Of a stretch of 64,000 nucleotides of DNA, positions 1 to 8,181 are shown one piece after another. Location of the stretch: positions 1,675,368-1,739,367 of the forward strand of contig NZ_KB235914.1 in assembly GCF_000332175.1 (NCBI RefSeq), in the 5' to 3' direction. The notes under the pieces were generated by a model, which was not told the origin of the DNA, did not search any database, and saw nothing but the letters and a program-made list of their open reading frames with translations. Each line of letters begins with the position of its first letter. The first letter of the stretch is position 1. Position numbers and translations under genes: made by a program. The stretch is from Pseudanabaena sp. PCC 6802. Lineage in GTDB: Bacteria > Cyanobacteriota > Cyanobacteriia > Pseudanabaenales > Pseudanabaenaceae.

Positions 1-243
1 ATATCCTCCTACCAGTTGATACACTTGTTGGCTGACCAACTGATTCAGGCTATGCGTGATTTTGCTGGGGTCGCGCCATTCCTCAATACACTCTGATATC
101 CCCAGACAGACTTGCACTTGTTCTTCCGCTTGACGAGCAAGCAATATACCTGCATCTGAACTTAATTCCAGCCCTGAAAATCGAACCACTAGCCCTCGGC
201 GTGAGTAAAAATCATAGGGCAGTTCCGAATTACACTCTGTCAT
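1..243 (-). mobile_element. IS1380-type transposase, N-terminal part (cut by window edge)
   Basis: A minus-strand frame opens at ATG 243 and stays open to base 1, giving the first 81 codons of a longer protein. Visible segments are RRGLVVRFSGLELSSDAG, then ILLARQAEEQ, then WRDPSKITHSLNQLVSQQVY. This order (charged start, V-x-F-x-G, SDAG, a leucine-arginine helix, RDP, then H-S-x-x-x-L-V) is how I remember the N-terminus of IS1380-family DDE transposases. The catalytic part lies outside the window, so intactness cannot be judged. It sits beside the trailer end of the CRISPR array, and its upstream end faces the array. I could not fix the terminal inverted repeat, which should lie between 250 and 366. 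Confidence 0.6.
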
Positions 244-271
244 GGCAAAATGAATGTACTAAAAATTCTAG

Positions 272-308
272 AGAGCTTGATTCTAAATCGTTTCAAGCTC
301 TTTTTTTG
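272..308 (+). terminator. Hairpin with T-tract between transposase and CRISPR trailer
   Basis: AGAGCTTGA (272-280) and TCAAGCTCT (293-301) are perfect 9-base arms around a 12-base loop, followed on the plus strand by seven T. It has the form of an intrinsic terminator reading rightward. No plus-strand gene precedes it here, so it may instead belong to the insertion sequence or shield the transposase from read-through. Confidence 0.5.
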
Positions 309-350
309 TTCTCTTTCTTCTTTCTTATGAATTATTCAGGTTAGGCTCTC

Positions 351-371
351 AGCACGTTAAAGTAACGTGCT
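351..371. repeat. Perfect palindrome overlapping the last CRISPR repeat
   Basis: AGCACGTTA (351-359), three bases, then TAACGTGCT (363-371). The right arm includes the first five bases of the trailer-end CRISPR repeat (GTGCT), so the hairpin straddles the array boundary. It could be an old repeat fragment in inverted orientation, an IS target scar, or a trailer-side structure. Confidence 0.6.
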
Positions 372-3300
372 CAACGCCTTGCGGCATCAGAGGTTCGATC
401 GCTAATTTTTTACTGTCGCTTTGTGTTAGATATAGTCTCGTGCTCAACGCCTTGCGGCATCAGAGGTTCGATCGCAGTCCTTGGGCAAACTGAGTAAAGC
501 TTCATCAGCTAGTGCTCAACGCCTTGCGGCATCAGAGGTTCGATCGCTCGTAGGCAATCTGGAAATCCCTGTTTATGGCTAGTGCTCAACGCCTTGCGGC
601 ATCAGAGGTTCGATCGCATCCCAGCGCCGCTGTACCTCGGCGATCCATTTCCGGTGCTCAACGCCTTGCGGCATAAGAGGTTCGATCGCAACATAGATTT
701 CAAAAACAATACTTCGACCAGCAGTGCTCAACGCCTTGCGGCATCAGAGGTTCGATCGCTTATTGCTAAGCATAGTTTCTTCTACTATTAAGAAAGTGCT
801 CAACGCCTTGCGGCATCAGAGGTTCGATCGCCATATCGGCCACAACTACACCCAAAAGCACGTAACTATTGTGCTCAACGCCTTGCGGCATCAGAGGTTC
901 GATCGCGGGGTAACCCAACAAAGGCACATTGCGATTCTGTGCCGTGCTCAACGCCTTGCGGCATCAGAGGTTCGATCGCAACCAGATAAAAAGACCTACT
1001 CCTAGCGTATTTAGGCAGTGCTCAACGCCTTGCGGCATCAGAGGTTCGATCGCAGAGTACAATGTGACTTCTCCCATGACATTTAAGTTGTGCTCAACGC
1101 CTTGCGGCATCAGAGGTTCGATCGCCCACATTAGTGCCGATCGCCGCTACTTTGTACTGAAGTGCTCAACGCCTTGCGGCATCAGAGGTTCGATCGCAAA
1201 AAAGCGTCATTAGACACGCCTAAGCCCACACGTGCTCAACGCCTTGCGGCATCAGAGGTTCGATCGCATCGAGCAAAAGCAGGCAGCAAATTAAGTGCAA
1301 AAGGTGCTCAACGCCTTGCGGCATCAGAGGTTCGATCGCTTGATTACCCTCTTCCAAGAACATGTAGCGATCTTGTGCTCAACGCCTTGCGGCATCAGAG
1401 GTTCGATCGCTAATCCTCTCGAATTGATTTATCAATTTTTTTAGCCGTGCTCAACGCCTTGCGGCATCAGAGGTTCGATCGCGGCTAATACCACATGTGG
1501 CTGCTGTTAGGCTATGGAGTGCTCAACGCCTTGCGGCATCAGAGGTTCGATCGCTTCTGTGGTGGGTGTATCCACATTACCCGCATTTAGGTGCTCAACG
1601 CCTTGCGGCATCAGAGGTTCGATCGCTCCACAAAGGGGTAAGGATTGCTGTAAGGAGGATTGTGCTCAACGCCTTGCGGCATCAGAGGTTCGATCGCAAA
1701 ATCTTACCATCGATCCATCACCTAACTCTCCCAGTGCTCAACGCCTTGCGGCATCAGAGGTTCGATCGCAAGTCTTCGTTAGAAACTGAAAGGCTCTATT
1801 TGCTTGTGCTCAACGCCTTGCGGCATCAGAGGTTCGATCGCAATATAAGACTTTTAGAAATATGTCAATACTTTTTTGTGCTCAACGCCTTGCGGCATCA
1901 GAGGTTCGATCGCATTTTGATCGTCTCATGATGATATTCCGTATTTGGTGTGCTCAACGCCTTGCGGCATCAGAGGTTCGATCGCAGCGGATTGGTAACG
2001 GATATACGCCGAAAGAGTTAGTGCTCAACGCCTTGCGGCATCAGAGGTTCGATCGCACCTATTCGGCAATCAACCATTTGTGCTGCTGCTGTGCTCAACG
2101 CCTTGCGGCATCAGAGGTTCGATCGCGTGCTGACTGTCGCTATTCTAGACTGTTTTACCAGTGCTCAACGCCTTGCGGCATCAGAGGTTCGATCGCTGGA
2201 GGGCTTGCCCATAAAAGAGATACTTCAGGTATCTGTGCTCAACGCCTTGCGGCATCAGAGGTTCGATCGCACGTCCTCATCTGGAGGGTACCAGCACCAC
2301 CATCTTCGTGCTCAACGCCTTGCGGCATCAGAGGTTCGATCGCTGTATTGATTGCTTTTGCTTTTCGGTTAGAGTCGTTAGTGCTCAACGCCTTGCGGCA
2401 TCAGAGGTTCGATCGCACTCTCTTAGTGGCACATAGAAAAAATTATGAAAGAGTGCTCAACGCCTTGCGGCATCAGAGGTTCGATCGCCGCGGCTGAAAT
2501 TTGGTTCAGATCCTCCCATTAAATAGTGCTCAACGCCTTGCGGCATCAGAGGTTCGATCGCGGTGTTCCAAGATTGATCCTTGTTCTATAATACCGTGCT
2601 CAACGCCTTGCGGCATCAGAGGTTCGATCGCGACGATCGCTATAACCTTAAAGCTTTCAGCGCTTGGTGCTCAACGCCTTGCGGCATCAGAGGTTCGATC
2701 GCTCTCTTATTGCTAAATGAGGGCAACAGTTTGTCGCGTGCTCAACGCCTTGCGGCATCAGAGGTTCGATCGCAAGACCTATGCAAGCGATTTAGTACGG
2801 GGCTTAAGAGTGCTCAACGCCTTGCGGCATCAGAGGTTCGATCGCGTTCAAAAGGTTGAGATCCTTTGAGTATTCCTTTTGGGTGCTCAACGCCTTGCGG
2901 CATCAGAGGTTCGATCGCGTTATCAAGGCAATGGGCGATCGCTCAAGAATACCCGTGCTCAACGCCTTGCGGCATCAGAGGTTCGATCGCGTCTCAAGTT
3001 GAGACTGATGAGACACAGCCCTAGACAGTGCTCAACGCCTTGCGGCATCAGAGGTTCGATCGCAAATCGAAGCAGGTATTATCTTCACGATTGGGAAAGT
3101 GCTCAACGCCTTGCGGCATCAGAGGTTCGATCGCTCCTATGGCTAGCTGCATAGTGCGCGGCAGAGTGTCGTGCTCAACGCCTTGCGGCATCAGAGGTTC
3201 GATCGCCTTAATATTTCTTAACATGCAACAAACAGAAGCCCGTGCTCAACGCCTTGCGGCATCAGAGGTTCGATCGCATCGGCTACAACTACACCCAAAG

Positions 3301-3640
3301 ACACGTAACTGTCGTGCTCAACGCCTTGCGGCATCAGAGGTTCGATCGCAGAACGGTAAAAGGCTTAAACGAAATAGAGTTTTTACCGTGCTCAACGCCT
3401 TGCGGCATCAGAGGTTCGATCGCCTGGCCAAGTTTTTCTTCGGTATCGCAGCGATCGCAGTGCTCAACGCCTTGCGGCATCAGAGGTTCGATCGCATATT
3501 AGTTAATCAGTTGAGTCAATCGAATTGTATGTGCTCAACGCCTTGCGGCATCAGAGGTTCGATCGCCTGTTCGAGACACCGAACCAAATTAGGGCATCTG
3601 TTTGGTGCTCAACGCCTTGCGGCATCAGAGGTTCGATCGC
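367..3640 (-). CRISPR. CRISPR array, 46 repeats and 45 spacers
   Basis: The 36-base repeat begins GTGCTCAACGCC and ends GAGGTTCGATCGC on the plus strand. I counted 46 copies (starts 367, 440, 512 ... 3460, 3531, 3605) and 45 spacers of 34-39 bases. All are identical except the fifth copy (654-689), which has C to A at 675. Read on the minus strand the repeat has a 5-bp stem, ATGCC/GGCGT, around a GCAA loop, followed by a TTGAGCAC-like 3' end, as expected for a Cas6 product with an 8-base handle. Three facts put the leader at the 3640 end and transcription on the minus strand: cas2 is at that end, a promoter lies at 3728-3757, and the only mutated repeat is near the other end. Spacers 7 (832-870) and 41 (3278-3313) are near-duplicates. 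Confidence 0.98.
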
Positions 3641-3891
3641 GCCGATGGCTCGAAGCCCTATAGGGCAAGCCACCGTAGACGAACTTGCAAGAACCACCTT
3701 AAGACTACCAGACTTATCCATTTCGTTAAAGTACAGTATGACAAAGTGCAGTGTCAAACCCTTATACAGAAAGACTTTCATCAAATACATGTACCTATAA
3801 CCTTCAGCTAAAGGCCACACGTAGCTACCTGCAAAGCGATCGGAGACAACGTTTGCGTAACAGACTTTCACAAACAGCGATCCTTGCATTT
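3641..3891 (-). promoter_or_regulatory. CRISPR leader with promoter
   Basis: This is the gene-free 251 bases between the cas2 stop and the first repeat. On the minus strand TTGACA (3757-3752) and TACTTT (3733-3728) are 18 bases apart, a good -35/-10 pair. It would start the pre-crRNA some 80 bases before the first repeat. GCCCTATAGGGC (3655-3666) is a perfect 12-base palindrome only 14 bases from the first repeat, where leader-anchoring or integration-host sites lie in other type I arrays. No convincing open frame is present. Confidence 0.7.
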
Positions 3892-4185
3892 CTAGATAAT
3901 CCGATGGCGATCGCAAGGAGCAGACCAAACTTCCGGGCGATTACAAGCGATCGTTCTTTCCACACAGCGATTGCACAAGCCTGCCAGCAAAAGACTATCC
4001 TCAGGTTTAAGAATCTTCTCAAGCTCCCAACGCAGTTTCTCTCGCTCTCGCATGGTTAGCGCGCAGCGAAAGATAGAATATTGAACTCTCTCACCATATC
4101 CCTGTACGAGTTTGTATGCCTTACGCCAGCGCTTGGGTTCGCGAATGTCGTAGCACACCAAATACCAGTTTTTAGACTCAGCCAT
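3892..4185 (-). CDS. cas2: CRISPR-associated endoribonuclease Cas2
   Basis: The product has 97 residues, normal for Cas2. NWYLVCYDIREPKRW at residues 6-20 carries the first beta strand and the conserved Asp13. GYGERVQYSIFRC follows, as in other Cas2 proteins. With Cas1 it forms the integrase that inserts new spacers. The start lies 3 bases after the cas4-cas1 stop, so the two are translated as a unit, and the leader begins right after its stop. Confidence 0.95.
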   Translation of the reverse strand: MAESKNWYLVCYDIREPKRWRKAYKLVQGYGERVQYSIFRCALTMREREKLRWELEKILKPEDSLLLAGLCNRCVERTIACNRPEVWSAPCDRHRII

Positions 4186-4188
4186 AAC

Positions 4189-5847
4189 TTACCTCAAAAT
4201 CAACTGAGCGAACAATCCCTCCTCTCCACACCATTCCTTTTCCAACAAACGTACCTCCAACTCAAATAACCGACGATAAGTAAGCGAATAACCCAAAGCA
4301 GGATGTTTCCAACTTTCTTCCTTGCGCTTTTCATAGAGGTCGATCGACTTGCGCCGCCCCGCATCGCTTAACCATACCTGCTCCCCTCGCACGTCAAAAT
4401 CCTCCCGCACGTTCCACTGCCCCCGGTTAATCGAACCGACAATGGGTAAGTCCACCAATGGAACGCGAAAGATTTCTAGCAAATCTAAAGCTAAAGGTGG
4501 AGCTTGCGTGCGCGGCTGGTGATAGAAGCCCAGAGCAGGTTCCAAACCAACCGTTAAGATCGCACTCATCACATCTTTCAGCAAAAGTGCGTAGCCAAAA
4601 CTCAGCAAAGCGTTGAAGCGGTCTTTGGGAGGACGGCGATTGCGACCGTCAAAACGCATTTCTGGCGGTACATCTGCACCAAGCAAGTAAGGTATAGCCC
4701 CAAAATATGCCGCCGCTAAGTTTCCCTCTAAGCCCAATAAAGATTCCAAAGAAGGCGCTTGCGTTACTTGTTTGAGTAGTGTTTTCATATGGGCGATCGC
4801 TTTCTCCAGCCCTTCAGGAACCCGTGCCATGCCCCGCTGTCCCCGCATCAGAAACTTACGCTGCCCTTGCCCTCGACAAGCAACGAGTTTTCGGGCTAGC
4901 TCCAAACACTTTGCCGAATCGCTCAAAGCACCGTACTGGCGGATGCGTCTTTGAATGCTGCCCTGCCGACTGTCGAAACTCCCAACGTACCGCCCGCCGC
5001 CAGACACGAAATGTACGCCGATGCCCTGGTGCGCGCAAAAATGCAACGCCTGGGTAGAAATTTGCGAAAAACTGTGCAGGACAACCTGAGCGATCTGGCG
5101 GGCGGGAACGATCTCGACTGGCCGATCGCGACGAGAGATTTTCAGTTGCTCGCCCGTTCGACCCACACTGGTACCAGCCTCAAGGACGTGCACGATGTCG
5201 CGATCGTCGTCTTTGGGAAATAGACGAACTGGCTGCCACGCACGATCGTGGGCTAGCCTCGCCTCCTCTGGCAAGCATACAGGCGCAAGCGAGCACCGAG
5301 CGCATAGCCGCTCGTTTGCCGTTACAGGTGGGCGATATGGAGAGATGCGTAGTTCGCGGGCACGGGCGATCGCCGCTCTCACCTCTGCCCTCCCCGCATC
5401 ATCCAGCGGTACGCGCACCAGCACGTTATCGGCATGGTAGCGAATCCTCCCCTCTTGAATGGGAATTCCTAACGCCGACTCCATCAAACACGCATAGGCT
5501 AGAATTTGCAGGCGATCGCTTTCCCAGGCTTGCGGTTGTTTGCGATCGTCCCGTGCCGCTTTACCGCGCTTGTGTTCGTAGGGAATTGTCTGGCGATCGC
5601 GGGTTCTGAGCGCATCGACTTTGCCCCGCAAGCCTAATTCTGCACTTTCGAGAAACAGTTCTTCCCAGTCTTCATCTTCTTGCTTTTCTAGTTCGACATG
5701 CAGCCTGCGTCCGGCAAACACAGCGGCATCTTGAGTATAGAGTTCCTCTACCTCTTCGAGATAAAACAGGCGCGGGCAATAGGCCAGCGCATGGAGGGCA
5801 GAGACACGAATGGTGTCCTGCGCAATATCGATAGCAGGCGCAAACAT
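4189..5847 (-). CDS. cas4-cas1: Cas4-Cas1 fusion (spacer acquisition)
   Basis: This 552-residue protein joins two adaptation enzymes. The Cas4 part (about 1-200) has Cys24 in AYCPRLFY, the nuclease core with VDAL near 78 and YEHKRG at 90-95, and a C-terminal Cys set (C182, C185, C191 in CARCSLAPVC), together enough for an Fe-S cluster. The Cas1 part (about 215-552) has ISTQALHFCAHQGIGVHF, the acidic LLGLEGNLAAAYF, and the His and acidic residues in EPALGFYHQ and ALDLLEIFR. Cas4 trims and orients prespacers; Cas1 integrates them. Fused cas4-cas1 is best known from type I-G (formerly I-U) and some I-B loci. AAGGAATTCC precedes the ATG. A repeat-like hairpin ends 29 bases upstream. Confidence 0.95.
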   Translation of the reverse strand: MFAPAIDIAQDTIRVSALHALAYCPRLFYLEEVEELYTQDAAVFAGRRLHVELEKQEDEDWEELFLESAELGLRGKVDALRTRDRQTIPYEHKRGKAARDDRKQPQAWESDRLQILAYACLMESALGIPIQEGRIRYHADNVLVRVPLDDAGRAEVRAAIARARELRISPYRPPVTANERLCARCSLAPVCLPEEARLAHDRAWQPVRLFPKDDDRDIVHVLEAGTSVGRTGEQLKISRRDRPVEIVPARQIAQVVLHSFSQISTQALHFCAHQGIGVHFVSGGGRYVGSFDSRQGSIQRRIRQYGALSDSAKCLELARKLVACRGQGQRKFLMRGQRGMARVPEGLEKAIAHMKTLLKQVTQAPSLESLLGLEGNLAAAYFGAIPYLLGADVPPEMRFDGRNRRPPKDRFNALLSFGYALLLKDVMSAILTVGLEPALGFYHQPRTQAPPLALDLLEIFRVPLVDLPIVGSINRGQWNVREDFDVRGEQVWLSDAGRRKSIDLYEKRKEESWKHPALGYSLTYRRLFELEVRLLEKEWCGEEGLFAQLILR

Positions 5848-5875
5848 AATTGGAATTCCTTGTAAATAATAATCA

Positions 5876-5900
5876 GTTCAACGCCTGACGGCATCAGCGG
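5876..5900 (-). other. Solitary CRISPR-repeat-like hairpin inside the cas operon
   Basis: GTTCAACGCC (5876-5885), TGAC, then GGCATCAGCGG (5890-5900) matches the array repeat at 20 of 24 positions over its conserved stretch. The ACGCC/GGCAT stem is fully kept; only the loop and flanking bases differ. The orientation is the same as in the array, so the hairpin would form in the cas mRNA, just before the cas4-cas1 ribosome site. It also contains the stop of the decayed relE reading frame. It could be a Cas6 cleavage site in the operon transcript or a relic of an older array. Confidence 0.6.
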
Positions 5901-6033
5901 TAGGATAGTAGCAGTATCAAAGGGTCAGTTGATTCCAGTTCTGTAAATACAATCGCCTCAACTCTTTCTTGCCCATCTTTAGGCAGTTTGGAAGTTCTTT
6001 TAGAAATCTTTTGGTGTATTCAGCTTTCCACAT
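5894..6033 (-). pseudogene. RelE-type toxin remnant, frameshifted and truncated
   Basis: ATG at 6033 overlaps the antitoxin stop. The frame reads MWKAEYTKRFLKELP, typical of RelE/ParE-like toxins, then loses phase. One base later the protein resumes as KLPKDGQERVEAIVFTELES, so one A is missing near 5986-5990. The resumed frame stops at 5894-5896 inside a CRISPR-repeat-like sequence, after about 46 residues instead of the usual 85-90. The toxin is therefore dead on two counts, while its antitoxin is intact. Confidence 0.75.
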
Positions 6034-6232
6034 GGTTGGCTTTCAACGATTGGTAATAATTTCTCGCGTCTTCTCCAGATAGATGGTCTTCATCGGCCAC
6101 TTCATCAATCAGTTTAGCCAAGCCGAAGTTTTCTAGTATTTCCTCGATTTTCTCGAATTCGACAATAGGAATCTGGACGGCAAGAGGAACTTGATTTTCA
6201 TCCACTACATAGGTTTTATGAATTTGCAACAT
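6020..6232 (-). CDS. RelB/Phd-like antitoxin
   Basis: This 70-residue acidic protein opens with a short beta segment (HKTYVVDENQVPLAVQIP) and continues as a helix (EFEKIEEILENFGLAKLIDE) with an acidic C-terminus. This is the layout of small antitoxins paired with RelE toxins in cyanobacteria. AAGGA lies 8-12 bases before the ATG. Its stop codon overlaps the start of the broken toxin. It lies between the 171-residue cas gene and cas4-cas1. If functional it now acts without a cognate toxin, as an autoregulator or an anti-addiction relic. The family name is inferred from pattern only. Confidence 0.7.
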   Translation of the reverse strand: MLQIHKTYVVDENQVPLAVQIPIVEFEKIEEILENFGLAKLIDEVADEDHLSGEDARNYYQSLKANHVES

Positions 6233-6379
6233 TTTAGTTCCTTAGATATTTAAGTTTACTGCAAGTGTATCAGGTCGTCAGGAGGCGAAAGTCCAAGTTT
6301 TTTTGTGAATTAATTGATGGTTATGAAATTCATCAAAATAGATAATTCGTGGTTTTACTGCGATCGAGGCGATCGCTAC

Positions 6380-6895
6380 CTACAACAACCCTAACAGTTC
6401 TAGTATTCTCTCTGCCCACAATTGCGATCGCGCAGCTACCTTTTCCCTCTCTTCGGGATTCTGCCAGATAGTTGACCAATGGAACTGCCAATGAGAAAGT
6501 TGTCTTTGCAGTTCGAGCAACTCGACAGAAGTATCAATATCTACTTCTATTGCTGCCCATTCGATGAAATATTTACTTTCTTGCGAGAGGTACTCAACAG
6601 TTGTAAGACTGAGGGCTTTTCGCGTGAGCGTCTTGATTTGGCTCAGATTATCTGCCATGTTACCGATTCGCGTTGGAGACATATCCCTCAAATATCGCAC
6701 TTTTAGACTATTCCAATCCTTCATTGGCTTCCAACCTCTCTCTGACAATTTTCTCAATTTCGCTACGGATCTCAGGATCTTGAATCTCGTTACTCCTGTT
6801 ATTCTGTGAGGGACAAATGTTGAATCATCTATCTGTAGTTGATTTAGATTGTCTGGATACTTTTGTTCGGACTTTTTGGTGTCTATCCCAAGCAT
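6380..6895 (-). CDS. Unknown 171-residue protein coupled to cas5
   Basis: I do not recognise a family. The start ATG overlaps the cas5 stop as ATGA, so it is translated with cas5 and belongs to the cas operon. The first 35 residues look unstructured. The rest is rich in helix-forming stretches (RFKILRSVAKLRKLSER, then VELLELQRQLSHWQ) and ends with a conserved-looking EEREKVAARSQLWAERILEL. It is basic in the first half. A small helical protein beside the Cascade genes could be a Cas11-type small subunit or an accessory factor, but nothing here proves it. No toxin, nuclease or metal-site motif is visible. Confidence 0.65.
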   Translation of the reverse strand: MLGIDTKKSEQKYPDNLNQLQIDDSTFVPHRITGVTRFKILRSVAKLRKLSERGWKPMKDWNSLKVRYLRDMSPTRIGNMADNLSQIKTLTRKALSLTTVEYLSQESKYFIEWAAIEVDIDTSVELLELQRQLSHWQFHWSTIWQNPEEREKVAARSQLWAERILELLGLL

Positions 6896-7539
6896 CAGTG
6901 GGTGAAACTATACTTGGTGCTAATCGATGTCCATGCCAATGTCGGCGGCTCATATTCTTGACTTGCTTCCCTTAAGTTGTAGCGTCGCTCTCGAGTACCT
7001 TTTGAGCCAACATGATCTACCCAATAAGGCAAAGTTAGTATACCGTCTTCGTCTTGCACGAGCCATCGCCAAGAATCAGTGCGATCGCTCTCTTTTAGAA
7101 GCTGCACGGAATTGACTAAATCTCGACTTTCTCCTAAGCATAAACCGCCAAATCGAGAAATAGACTGTGGGCTAGCAAATGCCGACCGTAGGCGATCGCA
7201 TAAATTAGGTGCGGCAAGATCGGCTCCCTTCTCAAGAAACACAACCAATTCAATATCAGTAAGCAATTCCTGGTAATCAGGGCGAGCATTAGTTGGATCG
7301 GCTATTTCTTTTTTCTTAAATCGGCGAAATGTGCGAATCACTGTTGATTTCACTGGGTTTGAAAGCATTGCGATCGCTAGCTCTACTCCACAGTGCTTAT
7401 AGCGATCCATTTCGCCAACCATAGATAGTAGCATCCCATAAATTGTCGATGGCGGCGGGACTGGATAAGTTTCTGCGTATTCGCGAGCGCGAGACTGGCG
7501 AAAGCAAGCAATTGGAACTTCAATTTTTAATGAAATCAT
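6895..7539 (-). CDS. cas5: Cas5 (DevS/Cmx5-type Cascade subunit)
   Basis: The product has 214 residues. It begins with the RAMP-like first strand ISLKIEVPIACFRQ and then YPVPPPSTIYGMLLSMVGE, the P-P-S-x-x-G-x-L segment typical of Cas5. A glycine-rich turn follows later (SRFGGLCLGESRD). In type I complexes Cas5 holds the 5' handle of the crRNA and caps the Cas7 filament. It follows the DUF433/DUF5615 pair by 25 bases and overlaps the next gene by 4 bases. The MYXAN-type assignment comes from the whole gene set. Confidence 0.88.
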   Translation of the reverse strand: MISLKIEVPIACFRQSRAREYAETYPVPPPSTIYGMLLSMVGEMDRYKHCGVELAIAMLSNPVKSTVIRTFRRFKKKEIADPTNARPDYQELLTDIELVVFLEKGADLAAPNLCDRLRSAFASPQSISRFGGLCLGESRDLVNSVQLLKESDRTDSWRWLVQDEDGILTLPYWVDHVGSKGTRERRYNLREASQEYEPPTLAWTSISTKYSFTH

Positions 7540-7564
7540 TCTGATAAACCTGCAGTTTCAATAT

Positions 7565-7936
7565 TCATAACCTTCCAATCGGCAAGATGCGAACTCTCGA
7601 ACGCAATGCATCTACAGATACAAGAGCGCCAGCCTCAAGCTCGGTCTGAAATTGGCGAAGTGCCGAAATCACCAGAGTGGCGATCGCATCTGGTAGGGGG
7701 TCCTGTATGCGAACTTGAATAACGCTGGGAGCTTCTGCTTGCGTTGCGGCCAGCAAGGTGCCAAAGTCCAGGTCGTGGGTAAAGATAATATAGCCATTGC
7801 TCGAGGCGTACGACGCGATCGCGCGATCGGTTGCGCGAATATCGCCAACTGTTGACCAGTGTACGGACTCGATACCTGCATCTGCGAATGCCTGCACCCA
7901 ATCGGGTGACAAATTCATATCGATTAAGATTTTCAT
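7565..7936 (-). CDS. DUF5615 PIN-like toxin
   Basis: This 123-residue protein opens MKILIDMNLSPDWVQAF and contains GYIIFTHDLDFG near residues 47-58 with acidic residues spaced as in the DUF5615 PIN-like fold (D6 and the THDxDF motif). Such proteins are predicted RNases paired with DUF433 antitoxins. Its start overlaps the DUF433 stop as ATGA, the usual toxin-antitoxin coupling. This is the only one of the three TA modules in the cas operon with both parts intact. It separates cas7 from cas5, so it should share their transcript. Confidence 0.85.
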   Translation of the reverse strand: MKILIDMNLSPDWVQAFADAGIESVHWSTVGDIRATDRAIASYASSNGYIIFTHDLDFGTLLAATQAEAPSVIQVRIQDPLPDAIATLVISALRQFQTELEAGALVSVDALRSRVRILPIGRL

Positions 7937-8163
7937 GCAGAAGCGAGTGGAATATCAACCTCTTCAACGCGCCAGGCAGCGTAGGCCAGGGCTTCGTAGA
8001 TGTCAGCCAGTTCCAAATATGGATAAGCTTTGAGAATTTCCTCCGGCGTATGCCTGGATGCGATCAAGCCGACGATCGTGCCAACGGTGACGCGCATTCC
8101 TCGAATGCATGGCTTACCGCCCATTACTTCGGGATTAAATGTGATGCGAGTGAGTTTTTGCAT
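7933..8163 (-). CDS. DUF433 antitoxin
   Basis: The product has 76 residues. FNPEVMGGKPCIRGMRVTVG followed by HTPEEILKAYPYLELADI is the standard DUF433 signature, a small winged-helix-like DNA-binding domain. It would neutralise the overlapping DUF5615 toxin and repress the pair. A strong ribosome site, AAGGAG, lies 9 bases before the ATG. It starts 18 bases after the cas7 stop, so the module is inserted cleanly into the operon without breaking a cas gene. Confidence 0.9.
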   Translation of the reverse strand: MQKLTRITFNPEVMGGKPCIRGMRVTVGTIVGLIASRHTPEEILKAYPYLELADIYEALAYAAWRVEEVDIPLASA

Positions 8164-8181
8164 ACAGAGATTCTCCTTTAT

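Noticed and set aside
367-3640. Self-targeting spacers within this window
   Set aside because: Reading the spacers against the listed genes by eye I saw no match; a full genome search would be needed to exclude it.
582-3928. Many open frames across the CRISPR array, with VLNALRHQRFDR, AQRLAASEVRS or CSTPCGIRGSIA repeated
   Set aside because: The repeat has no stop in any plus-strand frame, so it gives false proteins with a repeated 12-residue unit. They are the array read through, not genes.
4772-5609. Plus-strand open frames inside cas4-cas1
   Set aside because: They are the shadow of a well-supported minus-strand gene in GC-richer sequence; none shows a conserved motif.
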